From an uncultured Collinsella sp. (GTDB lineage: Bacteria > Actinomycetota > Coriobacteriia > Coriobacteriales > Coriobacteriaceae), in assembly GCA_934630375.1 (NCBI GenBank), contig CAKTVQ010000003.1, positions 1-64,000 on the forward strand: DNA of 64,000 nt, given 5' to 3'. The notes below the pieces were generated by a model. It was given only the letters and a program-made list of their open reading frames with translations, had not been told where the DNA came from and made no database searches. This document shows, one piece after another, positions 53,312 to 63,431 of the stretch. A program made the translations under genes and the position numbers. Numbering within the stretch: the first letter of the stretch is position 1; each line of letters starts with the position of its first letter.

Positions 53312-53355
53312 GTTGCGTGGTGCCGCGGCGTAACACAGAAAGGATTTTGCCCTTT

Positions 53356-53949
53356 ATGCCTATCAACAAACGAGAGAGCCTGCTGTTCACCTTTATCATG
53401 TGCTTTTGCATGGTGCTTTGGATGAGCGTCTACAACGTTGCCCTGCAGCATGGGGCCATCAACGGCGAGGTTGTTGCCGCCGCGTGGCTCGGCTTCCCCG
53501 TTGCCTACGTTTTTGCCATGTGCTGCGACTGGTTTGTCGCCAGCCCGCTCGCCAAGGGTTTCGCCTTTAAATTCCTGGTCACGCCGGGCAAGAGCTCGCC
53601 GCTTGCCATGACGCTCGCCGTCAGCTCCTGCATGGTCGTTCCTATGGTCATCATCATGTCGCTCTACGGTGCGTGCGAGGGCCTGTTCCACATGCCCGGC
53701 GGCCCGCTCGCCAACCTGCAGCTGCTGCCGATGATGTGGCTCGTCAACATTCCGCGCAACTTTATCATGGCCCTGCCCTGGAACCTGCTGGTGGCCGGTC
53801 CGGTTGCTCGCTTTGTCTTCCGCCGCGCCTTCCCTATGGGCACGGTCTTTGCCGAGCCGCACATGGAGCTCGTGCACATGCCGGGCGCTCCCGTTGCCGA
53901 TGCCGTCAATGATGTTGCCGAGAGCATGGACGCCGAGCCCGCCTGCTAG
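53356..53949 (+). CDS. DUF2798-like membrane protein
   Basis: A 197-residue protein with four hydrophobic helices in two similar halves: ESLLFTFIMCFCMVLWMSVYN and MTLAVSSCMVVPMVIIMSLYG, each followed by a second helix (AWLGFPVAYVFAMC and IPRNFIMALPWNLLVAGPVAR). The paired pattern matches DUF2798 proteins, whose role is unknown. ATG 53356 is preceded by AGAAAGGA. A strong terminator lies in its leader. Confidence 0.75.
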   Translation: MPINKRESLLFTFIMCFCMVLWMSVYNVALQHGAINGEVVAAAWLGFPVAYVFAMCCDWFVASPLAKGFAFKFLVTPGKSSPLAMTLAVSSCMVVPMVIIMSLYGACEGLFHMPGGPLANLQLLPMMWLVNIPRNFIMALPWNLLVAGPVARFVFRRAFPMGTVFAEPHMELVHMPGAPVADAVNDVAESMDAEPAC

Positions 53950-54072
53950 ACAGCAGCTCAAAACCAAACCGCCAAACGGACCCGAGCAATTCCTTTTTTG
54001 TAGACGTTGTCGCGCGGCTACGGGCGGGAAAGGTCCCAACGGTTAACATATACTCCATATGGGTAAAGAGAC

Positions 54073-54100
54073 CAAAGCGCTGCCGCGGGGCGGCGCTTTG
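54073..54100 (+). terminator. Hairpin upstream of clpC
   Basis: CAAAGCGC pairs with GCGCTTTG around a GC-rich loop. It is 37 bases before clpC and could end the preceding gene or act in the clpC leader; there is no T-run. Confidence 0.3.
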
Positions 54101-54137
54101 CGTTTGAAAAAAACTAGCTCGTCTAAGAGGAACTAGC

Positions 54138-56780
54138 ATGTTAGACCGTTTTACCGATCGCGCGCGCAAGGTCATGTCCATGGCCAAGCAAGAGGCGCTC
54201 GATCTTCACTCAAATAAGGTGGGCACCGAGCACCTGCTGCTCGCGCTTGCCAAGGAGGACGAGGGCATTGCCGCCGAGGCACTGCGTTCGCTCGACATCT
54301 CCTACGATGACATCATGGATACTCTCAAAGAGGTCCAGACCACGGTTCCCGAGCCCAGCGAGGAGACCGAGGCGGCCAAGCTCGCCTTTACGCCGCTCGT
54401 CATTAGCGTGATGGAGCGTTCATTCCGCGTGGCGCGTGAGAACAACCAGACCTACGTGTCGACCGAGCACTTGCTGATCGGCATCGTCGAAGAGGGCAAC
54501 GGCATGGCCATGGACATCCTCATGCGCCTGGGTGTGTCGTCCGCCTCCATCAAAAAGGCTATCGAGAAACTCACCGCCAAGGACCAGGATAAGAAGCGTC
54601 CGCTCGCTGGCGCCGGTGCTGGTCGTCCCGGTACGGGCCTGCCGTTCTTTAGCGGCTCGGATACCTCCCAGCAAAAGGGGAGCGGTACCGATACACTTAA
54701 GCAGTTCGCGACCAACCTTACGCAGAAGGCGCGCGACGGCGAACTCGATCCGGTGATCGGCCGCGAAAAGGAAGTCCAGCGTATGATGGAAATTCTTTCG
54801 CGTCGCACCAAGAACAACCCGCTCATTCTGGGCGACCCCGGCGTGGGCAAGACGGCCATCGTCGAGGGTCTGGCCCAGCAGATTGCAGCCGGCAACGTGC
54901 CCGAGAACCTCATGAACCAGAATATCTGGACGCTCGACCTGCCGGGCCTCGTGGCGGGCGCCAAGTATCGCGGCGAGTTTGAGGAGCGCCTCAAGAACGT
55001 AATCCAGGAGGCAACCGAGGCCGACGACGTCATCCTGTTTATCGATGAGATGCACACCATCATCGGTGCCGGTTCCGCCGAGGGCTCCATCGACGCGAGC
55101 TCCATGCTCAAGCCGGTGCTCGCGCGCGGTGCTTTCCAGATTATCGGTGCCACCACGGCCGAGGAGTTCCGCAAGTACCTCACCAAGGACCCGGCCTTTG
55201 AGCGCCGCTTCCAGACCATCGATGTCGAGGAGCCGAGCGTCGAGGATACGGTCAAGATCCTGACCGCGCTCAAGCCGCGCTACGAGGAGCACCACCACGT
55301 GCGCTATACACAGGGTGCCATCGAGGCCGCCGCGAACCTCTCCAACCGCTACATCCAGGATCGCTTCCTGCCCGATAAGGCCATCGACCTCATTGACGAG
55401 GCCGGTGCCCGCGCTCGCATCGCCGCGAATCGCGCGCCCGAGCCGGTGCGCGAGGCCGAGCATCGCATCGAGGAGCTCAAGGCTGCCGCACAGGAGGCTA
55501 CCGAGAGCGACGATATGAATAAGGCCGCCGAGATCACCGAGCAGCAGAAGGCTGCCGAGATCGAACTCGCCGAGGCCAAGGCTGCCTGGACCGCCGAGCT
55601 CGACGCCAGCCCGCTCACCATCGATGTGAGTCAGATCGCCGATATCGTGTCCGTGACCTCGGGCGTGCCGGTGTCCTCGCTTACCGAGAGCGAGAGCCGT
55701 CGCCTGCTGCAGGCCGAAAGCGTGCTCAAGACGCGCATCATCGGTCAGGATGAGGCTGTCGAGGCCGTTGCCAAGGCCGTGCGCCGCAGCCGCTCACCGC
55801 TCAAGGATCCGCGTCGCCCCGGCGGCAGCTTTATCTTCCTGGGTCCCACCGGCACGGGCAAGACCGAGCTCGCCAAGACACTTGCCGAGTACCTCTTTGG
55901 CAGCAAGGACGCGCTCATCAGCTTTGACATGTCGGAGTTCGGCAGCGAGTTCGAGGTCTCCAAGCTCATCGGTAGCCCTCCGGGTTACGTCGGTCACGAC
56001 GAGGGCGGCCAGCTCACCAAGGCCGTTCGTCGCCACCCGTACTCGGTCGTGCTGTTCGACGAGATCGAGAAGGCGCACCCCGACATCTTCAACATTCTGT
56101 TGCAGGTGCTGGAGGAGGGCCGCCTGACCGATAGCCAGGGCAAGACGGTCGACTTCCGCAACACCGTGATCATCATGACGTCCAACGTGGGCGCCCGCGA
56201 GATCGCACAGGATGCGAGCGTTGGCTTTGGCACCACCGGCGAGCAGGGTCTTACCTCGAGCGAGATCCGCGGCCGCGCGATGGGCGAGCTCAAGCGCCTG
56301 TTCCGCCCCGAGCTGCTCAACCGCATCGACGACATCGTGGTGTTCCAGAAGCTTTCGGGTGAGAACCTGACCAAGATCGCGCACCTGCTGGTGGACGACC
56401 TGCGTCAGCGTTTGATTGCCAACGGCATGAATATCAAGCTCACCGATGCGGCCTATGACAAGATCGTGGCCGAGGGCACCGACCTCACCAACGGTGCGCG
56501 TCCGCTGCGCCGTGCTATTCAAAAGCTCATCGAGGACCCGCTGTCCGAGGAGCTTCTGGCCGGTGAGTGGGGCGAGGGCGATACCGTCCTGTGCGACGTG
56601 GCCGATGGCAAGTTTGTCTTTAGCCACGGCACGGGCGAGATCCCGGCACCGCGTCCGGCGGGCACGCTCGGTGGTGATACCGCCCCGGCGGCACCGCACA
56701 CTGGCAACGCTGCGCCCGTGAGCGGCGGCGTGACCTCGGGCCCCGGCGGCATGATGCAAGCCGGTTCCGGCGCGCTGTAG
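54138..56780 (+). CDS. clpC: ATP-dependent Clp protease ATP-binding subunit ClpC
   Basis: An 880-residue AAA+ unfoldase that feeds proteins to ClpP. Order: N-domain with two Clp repeats ([20 protein letters not shown] and [22 protein letters not shown]), first AAA+ module (GDPGVGKT, then [15 protein letters not shown]), short UVR-containing middle region (about 425-475), second AAA+ module ([23 protein letters not shown]) and a Gly/Pro/Ala-rich tail. The short middle region separates it from ClpB. No ctsR-mcsA-mcsB genes accompany it here. GAGGAA precedes the ATG. Confidence 0.92.
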   Translation: MLDRFTDRARKVMSMAKQEALDLHSNKVGTEHLLLALAKEDEGIAAEALRSLDISYDDIMDTLKEVQTTVPEPSEETEAAKLAFTPLVISVMERSFRVARENNQTYVSTEHLLIGIVEEGNGMAMDILMRLGVSSASIKKAIEKLTAKDQDKKRPLAGAGAGRPGTGLPFFSGSDTSQQKGSGTDTLKQFATNLTQKARDGELDPVIGREKEVQRMMEILSRRTKNNPLILGDPGVGKTAIVEGLAQQIAAGNVPENLMNQNIWTLDLPGLVAGAKYRGEFEERLKNVIQEATEADDVILFIDEMHTIIGAGSAEGSIDASSMLKPVLARGAFQIIGATTAEEFRKYLTKDPAFERRFQTIDVEEPSVEDTVKILTALKPRYEEHHHVRYTQGAIEAAANLSNRYIQDRFLPDKAIDLIDEAGARARIAANRAPEPVREAEHRIEELKAAAQEATESDDMNKAAEITEQQKAAEIELAEAKAAWTAELDASPLTIDVSQIADIVSVTSGVPVSSLTESESRRLLQAESVLKTRIIGQDEAVEAVAKAVRRSRSPLKDPRRPGGSFIFLGPTGTGKTELAKTLAEYLFGSKDALISFDMSEFGSEFEVSKLIGSPPGYVGHDEGGQLTKAVRRHPYSVVLFDEIEKAHPDIFNILLQVLEEGRLTDSQGKTVDFRNTVIIMTSNVGAREIAQDASVGFGTTGEQGLTSSEIRGRAMGELKRLFRPELLNRIDDIVVFQKLSGENLTKIAHLLVDDLRQRLIANGMNIKLTDAAYDKIVAEGTDLTNGARPLRRAIQKLIEDPLSEELLAGEWGEGDTVLCDVADGKFVFSHGTGEIPAPRPAGTLGGDTAPAAPHTGNAAPVSGGVTSGPGGMMQAGSGAL

Positions 56781-56805
56781 GGCGTAACAAAACCTTGTGT
56801 CCACG

Positions 56806-56833
56806 AGGGCGTTCCAAAGGAGCGCCCTTTTTC
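56806..56833 (+). terminator. Terminator of clpC
   Basis: Stem AGGGCGTTCC with GGAGCGCCCT around AAA, followed by five T. The rest of the gap to pepD (56834-57105) shows only a small GAAGGG/CCCTTC hairpin (56922-56941) and nothing else I can assign. Confidence 0.85.
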
Positions 56834-57105
56834 TGTTGGAAAGGCCCCTTCGTTCAAAGTGGATCTCATTAAACACATCAATGGCGTATGCATAAACGTT
56901 GATCAAGCGTTGAGGTTGGTTGAAGGGTCCAATGTCCCTTCGGCGCGGCCCGTCTAACCTGCTTTATCTTAATAAAGTGGCGTCTCCCCGCCGTTAGCCG
57001 ATGATGCAAGGGCGCTCGGCGTTTTCGACTGGTTTATGCACGCAAAGTCTGGGAATATACAAGTCGCATGTCTTACTGTCTAACCAGTTGCGCCAAGGAG
57101 GCACC

Positions 57106-58563
57106 ATGGACTACAAGATTACCGGCTACGAGCCCGCCCAGCTGTTCCATTTCTTTGAGGAGGTCAGCGCGATCCCCCGTGGGTCTGGCAACGAGAAGGG
57201 CATCAGCGATTTCTTGGTTGCGTTTGCCAAGGAGCGCGGCCTCGATGTGTACCAGGACGAGGTCTACAACGTCATCATTCGCAAGCCCGCTTCTGCCGGC
57301 GCCGAGAATGCCCCGACCGTGATGCTGCAGGGCCACATCGACATGGTGTGCGACAAGCTGGGCTCTGTTGAGCACGACTTTACGACCGATGGTATCGACC
57401 TGGTCGTCAAGGACGGCGTCCTCACCGCTAACGGCACCACCCTGGGCGCCGACAACGGCATTGCTGTCGCTCTGATGCTTACTGTGCTCAACGACGATTC
57501 GATTGCTCACCCCGCCCTCGAGTGCGTATTCACCACCGACGAGGAGACTGGCCTGGTCGGCGCCGAGACGCTCGACAAGTCCCAGATCAGCGCCCGCACC
57601 ATGATTAACCTTGACTCTGAGGAAGAGGGCGTTGCCACCGTCAGCTGCGCCGGCGGCGTCGTCGTTACCTACACTTGCCCCATCGTGCGAGAGCACAAGA
57701 CCGGCAGCACCCTTACGCTCGACATCTCTGGCCTGCTGGGCGGTCACTCCGGCTCCGACATCAACCTGGAGCGCGGCAATGGCAACCTCATCATGGCCCG
57801 TATCATCGACCGCCTGATGGTCGCCGGCGAGCCCGCCATCGTCAGCTTTAACGGCGGCACCAAGGACAACGCCATCAACCGTGAGTGCAAGGCTGTTCTG
57901 GCCTACGCCGACCACGCTGCCGCCGAGGCCGCGGCCGAGATCGCAAAGGGCATCATCGCCGACGTCACTGCCGAGCTCGAAGTCTTCGACCCCGGCTTTA
58001 CCTGCACCGTCGAGATTGCCGACGACGCCGAGGTCGAGGCCATGGACCAGAAGTCCGCACTTGCCCTCATTCGCGCTCTGCGTCTTGCCCCTAACGGCGT
58101 GATTCGCCGCAACGTCGCCACCGACGGCTCCGTCGAGGTTTCCTCCAACATCGGTGTGGTCGCCACTTCTGACGACGAGGTCAAGATCATGCTGTCCCCG
58201 CGCTCCTCGATCACCTCGCTGCAGAACGAGTTCAAGGACCGCCTCCAGACGCTGGCCGATGTCTTGGGCTTCGACGCCAAGTTTGAGTTCGAGTATCCCG
58301 GCTGGAGTTATGCCGAGCATTCGCCGGTCCGCGACGTCTTTATCGAGAGCTATCGCGAGCTCTTTGGCTCCGAGCTGCGCATTGAGTCCATTCACGCCGG
58401 CCTTGAGTGCGGCCTGTTTGCCGAGGCCCTGCACGGCCTGGACGCCATCGCCGTGGGCCCGACGCTCTCCGATGTCCACACCCCGGACGAGAGCATGGAG
58501 CTCGCTTCTGCCGAGCGCTTCTACGAGCTGCTCATCGACGTCCTCAAGCGCCTCGCTGCGTAA
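57106..58563 (+). CDS. pepD: Aminoacyl-histidine dipeptidase PepD (M20C)
   Basis: A 485-residue metallopeptidase that cleaves Xaa-His dipeptides and similar substrates. Landmarks: EEVSAIPRGSGNEKGISDFL, LQGHIDMVCDK (metal His and catalytic Asp), GTTLGADNGIAVALML, TTDEETGLVGAE (catalytic and metal Glu), NLDSEEEG and SGLLGGHSGSDI. The length and order fit PepD. ATG 57106 has AAGGAG upstream; the frame extends back without a start signal. Confidence 0.94.
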   Translation: MDYKITGYEPAQLFHFFEEVSAIPRGSGNEKGISDFLVAFAKERGLDVYQDEVYNVIIRKPASAGAENAPTVMLQGHIDMVCDKLGSVEHDFTTDGIDLVVKDGVLTANGTTLGADNGIAVALMLTVLNDDSIAHPALECVFTTDEETGLVGAETLDKSQISARTMINLDSEEEGVATVSCAGGVVVTYTCPIVREHKTGSTLTLDISGLLGGHSGSDINLERGNGNLIMARIIDRLMVAGEPAIVSFNGGTKDNAINRECKAVLAYADHAAAEAAAEIAKGIIADVTAELEVFDPGFTCTVEIADDAEVEAMDQKSALALIRALRLAPNGVIRRNVATDGSVEVSSNIGVVATSDDEVKIMLSPRSSITSLQNEFKDRLQTLADVLGFDAKFEFEYPGWSYAEHSPVRDVFIESYRELFGSELRIESIHAGLECGLFAEALHGLDAIAVGPTLSDVHTPDESMELASAERFYELLIDVLKRLAA

Positions 58564-58605
58564 AGGTCGCCTTGGTTAAGCCACTCTAAAACGGCTGGCT
58601 ATGAA

Positions 58606-58642
58606 AACGGCCGCCTGGCGTAATGCCGGGCGGCCGTTATTC
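58606..58642. terminator. Bidirectional terminator between pepD and mntP
   Basis: Stem AACGGCCGCC(T)GGC with GCC(G)GGCGGCCGTT around a 5-nt loop. The mntP stop codon is 6 bases away, so it serves both convergent genes. Confidence 0.75.
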
Positions 58643-58643
58643 G

Positions 58644-59222
58644 TTACAGTGCGAGGATCCCAAGGTGCTCAAGCAAGATCTTAAGCCCGATGAGGACGAG
58701 CACGATGCCGCCTACGATGGTGGCAGGTTTTTCGTAGCGCGCGCCAAAGGTGTGGCCGATCGCTACGCCGGCGACAGAGAAGATAAACGTTGTGACGCCG
58801 ATAAGCGATACAGCGGGAACGATGTCAACCGAGAGCGCCGCAAATGAGATGCCTACGGCTAGGGCGTCGATTGAGGTGGCGATGGCGAGGATCAGGTATT
58901 CGCCCAGGTCAATCTTTTCGGCATCCTTGCCGTCGCCTTCATCCTCGTCCTCGGTAAAGGCCTCCCACAGCATTTTGCCGCCGATGAAGGCCAAAAGGAT
59001 AAAGGCGATCCAATGGTCGATGGGTCCGATGATGCCCATGAATTGACTGCCGAGCGCCCATCCGATTACGGGCATGCCGGCCTGAAAGCCGCCAAAGAAC
59101 AGGCCGAGCACTACGGCGACTTTAAGGTTGATTTTCTTCATGCCAAGGCCCTTGCAGATGGATACGGCAAAAGCGTCCATCGAAAGGCCAACGGCGAGCA
59201 GCACGAGCTCTGCGAGTCCCAT
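58644..59222 (-). CDS. mntP: Manganese efflux pump MntP
   Basis: A 192-residue membrane protein with six helices and two similar halves. It carries the paired conserved Asp motifs GLSMDAFAVSICKGLG and ATSIDALAVGISFA. It exports Mn2+ to prevent toxicity. An acidic cytosolic loop (EDEDEGDGKDAE) separates the halves. ATG 59222 has GAGGGAG upstream; the longer open frame runs through the riboswitch and is not coding there. The riboswitch upstream supports the metal assignment. Confidence 0.94.
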   Translation of the reverse strand: MGLAELVLLAVGLSMDAFAVSICKGLGMKKINLKVAVVLGLFFGGFQAGMPVIGWALGSQFMGIIGPIDHWIAFILLAFIGGKMLWEAFTEDEDEGDGKDAEKIDLGEYLILAIATSIDALAVGISFAALSVDIVPAVSLIGVTTFIFSVAGVAIGHTFGARYEKPATIVGGIVLVLIGLKILLEHLGILAL

Positions 59223-59274
59223 AGTCTGACTCCCTCTCTGCGGGCGGGCCCGCGTGTACCTCTTGGAGGAGCAA

Positions 59275-59412
59275 CAAAAAAGACCCGTGGCGTACGCGTT
59301 GCGCGCACAGCCACGAGTCTCGTTCATTAAGGCAAGCCAGGCCGCATCGGCCAGTGTGTTGACTTGCCGCGCCACCGGAGGCGAACCCGATCACGCGACT
59401 ACTCCCTCATTT
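59275..59412 (-). ncRNA. yybP-ykoY manganese riboswitch with terminator (leader of mntP)
   Basis: Read on the minus strand, the leader begins GAGGGAGTAG, the conserved 5' box of this class, then has GTCAACAC in the middle and AACGAGACTCG near the 3' end. The 3' part forms a terminator (AGACTCGTGGC with GCCACGGGTCT, then six T, 59275-59320). Mn2+ binding should prevent the terminator and turn on mntP. The rest of the gap, 59413-59569, contains the start regions of mntP and disA; TTGACG at 59533-59538 is the best -35-like match before disA. Confidence 0.78.
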
Positions 59413-59569
59413 ATGCGAATCCCGATGCTACCACATAAGCAGCTCATTTGGATTGGGGCTCTCAGCTGTGTTCGCTCATTCTGTAAGCATCGGATTTTGC
59501 GGGCGTCACAGGGGCAAACCGTGAGAAACTTATTGACGTTTATGGAGCGTATACGATGGGAGCGATGCC

Positions 59570-60637
59570 TTGGATAAGAACGAGCTGCAAAAGCGTATGG
59601 AACAGGCTATTCGCCTGACTGCCCCCGGTCAGCCGATTCGCACCGCCCTCGACATGATCATTGCCGGTCACCTGGGCGCCCTTATCTGCGTCGGCGACAC
59701 CGAAAACGTGCTCGCTGCCGGTAACGACGGCTTCCCGCTCAACATTTCGTTTACCTCGAACCGTCTGTTCGAGCTCTCCAAGATGGACGGTGCCATCGTC
59801 ATCGACGGCGACCTCACCCAGATCCTGCGCGCCAACTTCCACCTCAATCCCGATCCCTCGCTTGCCACGAGCGAGACGGGCATGCGTCACCGCACCGCCG
59901 CTCGCATGTCGGTGCTCACCGACGCCATCGTGATCTCGGTTTCGGCTCGTCGCGCCGTCGTCAATGTGTACGTCCACGGCAAGAGTTACGAGATCCAGCC
60001 CGTCACCACCATCATGAGCTCGGTCAACCAGCTCGTCGCCACGCTTCAGACCACCCGTCAGTCGCTCGACCGCTCCTTGCTGCGCCTGACGGCCCTTGAG
60101 CTCGACGACTACGTTACGCTCGCCGACATCACCGGCATCTTCTCGAGCTTCGAGATCATGCAGCAGGCAAAGACCGAGCTTAAGGATTGCATTGTCAAGC
60201 TGGGTAACCAGGGCAAGCTCGTGCAGATGCAGCTCGAGCAGCTCGCGGGCTCCAGCATGGATACCGAATACGACTTGATGATCCGCGACTACGCAAGCGA
60301 TTCCTCTGAGGCCAACGCCGAGAAGATTCGCGCCGAGCTCGCTCGCATGACGCCTAAGGACCTGTCCGACCCGCAGCATGTGGCGGCGGTTCTGGGTTAC
60401 GACGACCTGGACGAGGACTCCGTCATGACACCGCTGGGCCTGCGCACGCTTTCGCGCGTGTCCGTCGTGCGCGACGGCGTGGCCGAGAAGATCGTCGACG
60501 AGTATGGCTCGCTGCAGGAGCTCATGGACGACATCAGCGAGGATCCGGAGCGCTTGGGCGACTTTGGCGTTAACAACCCTGCCATTCTTGCGGACTCCCT
60601 GTACCGCATGAAGGGCACCAAACAGGGGAACGCATAA
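59570..60637 (+). CDS. disA: DNA integrity scanning diadenylate cyclase DisA
   Basis: Makes c-di-AMP from two ATP while scanning DNA for branched intermediates. The 355-residue protein has the DAC domain with the catalytic DGA (KMDGAIVIDGD) and RHRTAAR, a helical spine, and a C-terminal helix-hairpin-helix region (LGLRTLSRVSVVRDGVAEKIVDEYGSLQELM-like HhH). The start is TTG 59570, supported by GGGAG 8 bases upstream; no in-frame ATG is available. It overlaps ispD by 1 base. Confidence 0.95.
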   Translation: MDKNELQKRMEQAIRLTAPGQPIRTALDMIIAGHLGALICVGDTENVLAAGNDGFPLNISFTSNRLFELSKMDGAIVIDGDLTQILRANFHLNPDPSLATSETGMRHRTAARMSVLTDAIVISVSARRAVVNVYVHGKSYEIQPVTTIMSSVNQLVATLQTTRQSLDRSLLRLTALELDDYVTLADITGIFSSFEIMQQAKTELKDCIVKLGNQGKLVQMQLEQLAGSSMDTEYDLMIRDYASDSSEANAEKIRAELARMTPKDLSDPQHVAAVLGYDDLDEDSVMTPLGLRTLSRVSVVRDGVAEKIVDEYGSLQELMDDISEDPERLGDFGVNNPAILADSLYRMKGTKQGNA

Positions 60638-61365
60638 TGGCGCCCGTATGCGCCGTGGTCGTTGCCGGTGGCAGCGGCCAGCGCTTTGGTAACCCCGGTG
60701 GCAAGCAGCTCGTCAATGTGGCGGGCCGTCCGCTTATGAGCTGGTCCATCCGCGCGTTTGACCGTAGCGATAAGGTCGGCCACATCGTCGTGGTTTGCCC
60801 TGCCGAGCGTCGTGCCGAGATGCGCCGCCTGGCCATCGACCCGTTTGACTATGACACGCCCATCAGCTTTGCCGATGCCGGCGATACCCGTCAGGATTCT
60901 ACCCGTGCCGGCGTGCATGCGGTTCCGGCGGGCTTTGAATACGTCGCCATTCACGATGGCGCTCGTCCGCTCATTACGACCGAAGCCATCGACCACGCTA
61001 TCGACGTGCTCGTGAGCGACCGCTCGCTCGACGGTGTCGTGTGCGGCCAGCCCGCGATCGACACGCTCAAGATCGTTGACGGCGACAATATCGTCGAGAC
61101 TCCGCCGCGTGAGCTCTACTGGGCAGCGCAGACGCCGCAGATCTTTAGCGTCGACGCCATGAAGCGCGCCCATGCTGCGGCGATTGCCGAGGGCTTTATC
61201 GGCACCGATGATTCGTCGCTGGTCGAGCGCATGGGCGGACGCGTCCGCTGCGTCCAGAGCCCGCGCGACAACCTTAAGGTTACGGTGCCCGAGGACCTGC
61301 GTCCCGTAACCGCGATTCTGCTCGGTCGTATGGCCGAGGGAGAGGACCTTCCCCATGTTCAGTAA
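60637..61365 (+). CDS. ispD: 2-C-methyl-D-erythritol 4-phosphate cytidylyltransferase
   Basis: Third step of the MEP pathway. The 242-residue protein has AVVVAGGSGQRFGNPGGKQL (nucleotide loop), AGDTRQDSTRAGV, VAIHDGARPLI and WAAQTPQIF, then the terminal ...DNLKVTVPEDL. It overlaps disA by 1 base and ispF by 11, so the three are coupled. Confidence 0.95.
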   Translation: MAPVCAVVVAGGSGQRFGNPGGKQLVNVAGRPLMSWSIRAFDRSDKVGHIVVVCPAERRAEMRRLAIDPFDYDTPISFADAGDTRQDSTRAGVHAVPAGFEYVAIHDGARPLITTEAIDHAIDVLVSDRSLDGVVCGQPAIDTLKIVDGDNIVETPPRELYWAAQTPQIFSVDAMKRAHAAAIAEGFIGTDDSSLVERMGGRVRCVQSPRDNLKVTVPEDLRPVTAILLGRMAEGEDLPHVQ

Positions 61366-61849
61366 CCTGCGCATTGGCCATGGCTACGACGTCCACCGTC
61401 TGGTGGAGGGGCGTCGATGTATCATCGGCGGGGTCGACATTCCCTACGAGCGCGGTCTGCTGGGCCACTCGGATGCCGATGTGCTTGCGCACGCCTTGGC
61501 CGACGCCATTCTGGGCGCCTGCCGCGGGGGAGACATCGGCAAGCTATTCCCCGACACCGATCCCGCCTACGAGGGTGCCGATTCGATGGTATTGCTCGCT
61601 CGCGTGATGGACTATGCGCGCGAGCTGGGCTTCGAGTTTGTCGATGCCGATTGCACCATTGCCTGTCAGCAACCCAAGATCACCCCGCACCGCGATGCCA
61701 TGCGCGCCAACCTTGCCCATGCCCTGGGCGTTGACGTCGAAAACGTGGGCGTCGCCGCCACTACGACCGAAAAGCTCGGTTGGGAAGGCCAGGGCGAGGG
61801 AATCGGCGCCTGGGCCGTCTGCCTGCTACAGAAAACTGTTAAGGAGTAA
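61355..61849 (+). CDS. ispF: 2-C-methyl-D-erythritol 2,4-cyclodiphosphate synthase
   Basis: Fifth step of the MEP pathway. The 164-residue trimeric zinc enzyme has RIGHGYDVHRLVEGR (metal Asp and His), HSDADVLAHALADAILGA, DIGKLFPDTDP and ATTTEKLGWEGQGEGI. The start lies inside the end of ispD. Confidence 0.96.
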   Translation: MFSNLRIGHGYDVHRLVEGRRCIIGGVDIPYERGLLGHSDADVLAHALADAILGACRGGDIGKLFPDTDPAYEGADSMVLLARVMDYARELGFEFVDADCTIACQQPKITPHRDAMRANLAHALGVDVENVGVAATTTEKLGWEGQGEGIGAWAVCLLQKTVKE

Positions 61850-61852
61850 CGA

Positions 61853-63319
61853 ATGCGTATCTACAACAGCGCTACCCATAAAAAGGAAGAGTTCCAGCCC
61901 ATCGAGTCCGGCAAGGTCCGCATGTACGTGTGCGGCCCCACGGTCTACGACAACATCCACATCGGCAATGCCCGCACGTTCATCAGCTTTGACGTGATTC
62001 GTCGCTGGCTCATCGCGAGCGGCTACGAGGTCACGTTCGCCCAGAACCTCACCGATGTCGATGACAAGATCATCAAGCGCGCCAACGAGCAGGGCCGCAC
62101 GGCCGCCGAGGTCGCGACGGAGTTCTCGGACAAGTTCATCGGCGTCATGCGCGCCGCCAACGTGCTCGATCCCGATGTGCGCCCCCGCGCCACCAAGGAG
62201 ATCGGCCCCATGATCGCCATGATCAAGACGCTTATCGAGCAGGGCCACGCTTACGCAGCCGATAACGGCGATGTGTACTTTGCCGTGCGCAGCGATCCCA
62301 ACTACGGCCAAGTCTCGGGCCGCAATATCGATGACCTCATGGTGGGTGCGCGCATCGAGGAGAACGAGGACAAGAACGACCCGCTCGACTTTGCCCTGTG
62401 GAAGGCCGCCAAGCCCGGCGAGCCCAGCTGGCCGAGCCCCTGGGGCGAGGGCCGTCCCGGTTGGCACACCGAGTGCGCCGCCATGGTGCATCGCTACTTG
62501 GGCACTCCGATCGACATTCACGGCGGCGGCTCCGACCTTGCCTTCCCGCATCACGAGAACGAGTGCGCCCAGGCCACCTGCGCCTGGCACCAGGGCTTCT
62601 CCAACACCTGGATGCACACGGGCATGCTGCTAGTAGACGGCGAGAAGATGTCCAAGTCGCTCGGCAACTTCTTTACGCTGGCCGAGGTCCTCGAGCAGCA
62701 CTCCGCTGCCGCCCTGCGCCTGCTGATGCTGCAGACGAGCTATCGCTCGCCGCTCGACTTTTCCTGGGAGCGCCTGGAGGGTGCCGAGAACTCGCTCACG
62801 CGTATCGCCGGTACGGTCGAGAACCTGCGCTGGGCCGCGAACCATGCGACGGCCGATGCCGATGAGGCAGCATCCGAGGCGTTTGCCGCCAAGGCCGCCG
62901 AGACCCGTGCCACCTTTAAGGAGTGCATGGACGACGACTTTAACACCGCTGGTGCCATGGGTGCCGTCTTTGGCTTTGTGACCGAGTGCAACCAGTACCT
63001 GGAGCAGGCGGGCGACGCTGCCGACAAGGCCGCCGCGCTTGCCGCCGCCGACACGCTGGCCGAGTTGCTCGATACGTTTGGCGTCGAGCTTCCCGAGCCC
63101 AAGGTCGAGCTGCCGTTGGGCCTGCTGGGCGTTGCCGCCGGCCTGGTCGCCTACACGGGCGACGACGTGGACGAGGCGGCTTCCAAGATTCTCGAGGCCC
63201 GCGCCGAGGCCCGTGCCGCCAAGAACTGGGATCTGGCCGACGCCATCCGCGACCAGCTCAAGGACCTGGGCCTCACCATTGAGGATACGGCCGCTGGCAC
63301 CCGTATCAAATCCCTCTAA
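61853..63319 (+). CDS. cysS: Cysteinyl-tRNA synthetase
   Basis: A 488-residue class I synthetase. It has CGPTVYDNIHIGNART (zinc Cys and HIGN motif), GWHTECAAMVHRYLG, the metal-binding HHENECAQ and KMSKSLGN. It follows ispF by 3 bases, continuing the disA operon. After the stop come two tandem nested hairpins. Confidence 0.97.
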   Translation: MRIYNSATHKKEEFQPIESGKVRMYVCGPTVYDNIHIGNARTFISFDVIRRWLIASGYEVTFAQNLTDVDDKIIKRANEQGRTAAEVATEFSDKFIGVMRAANVLDPDVRPRATKEIGPMIAMIKTLIEQGHAYAADNGDVYFAVRSDPNYGQVSGRNIDDLMVGARIEENEDKNDPLDFALWKAAKPGEPSWPSPWGEGRPGWHTECAAMVHRYLGTPIDIHGGGSDLAFPHHENECAQATCAWHQGFSNTWMHTGMLLVDGEKMSKSLGNFFTLAEVLEQHSAAALRLLMLQTSYRSPLDFSWERLEGAENSLTRIAGTVENLRWAANHATADADEAASEAFAAKAAETRATFKECMDDDFNTAGAMGAVFGFVTECNQYLEQAGDAADKAAALAAADTLAELLDTFGVELPEPKVELPLGLLGVAAGLVAYTGDDVDEAASKILEARAEARAAKNWDLADAIRDQLKDLGLTIEDTAAGTRIKSL

Positions 63320-63325
63320 TCCCCG

Positions 63326-63427
63326 CGGGTTTCCCAAGCACCCGACCTTGCCGTTCAAGCCGTCGCTCGCGTACTCAAGTACGCGTCGCTCCTCTTTCAC
63401 GGCAATCTCGGGCACTTGGAAAACCCG
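63326..63427. repeat. Nested hairpin element 1 after cysS
   Basis: Outer arms of 29 bases (63326-63354 and 63399-63427) pair at about 24 positions. An inner perfect stem CGCGTAC/GTACGCG (63368-63385) sits at the centre. It starts 7 bases after the cysS stop. It shares the strings CCTTGCC and GGCAATCT with the next element. Confidence 0.7.
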
Positions 63428-63431
63428 TACC

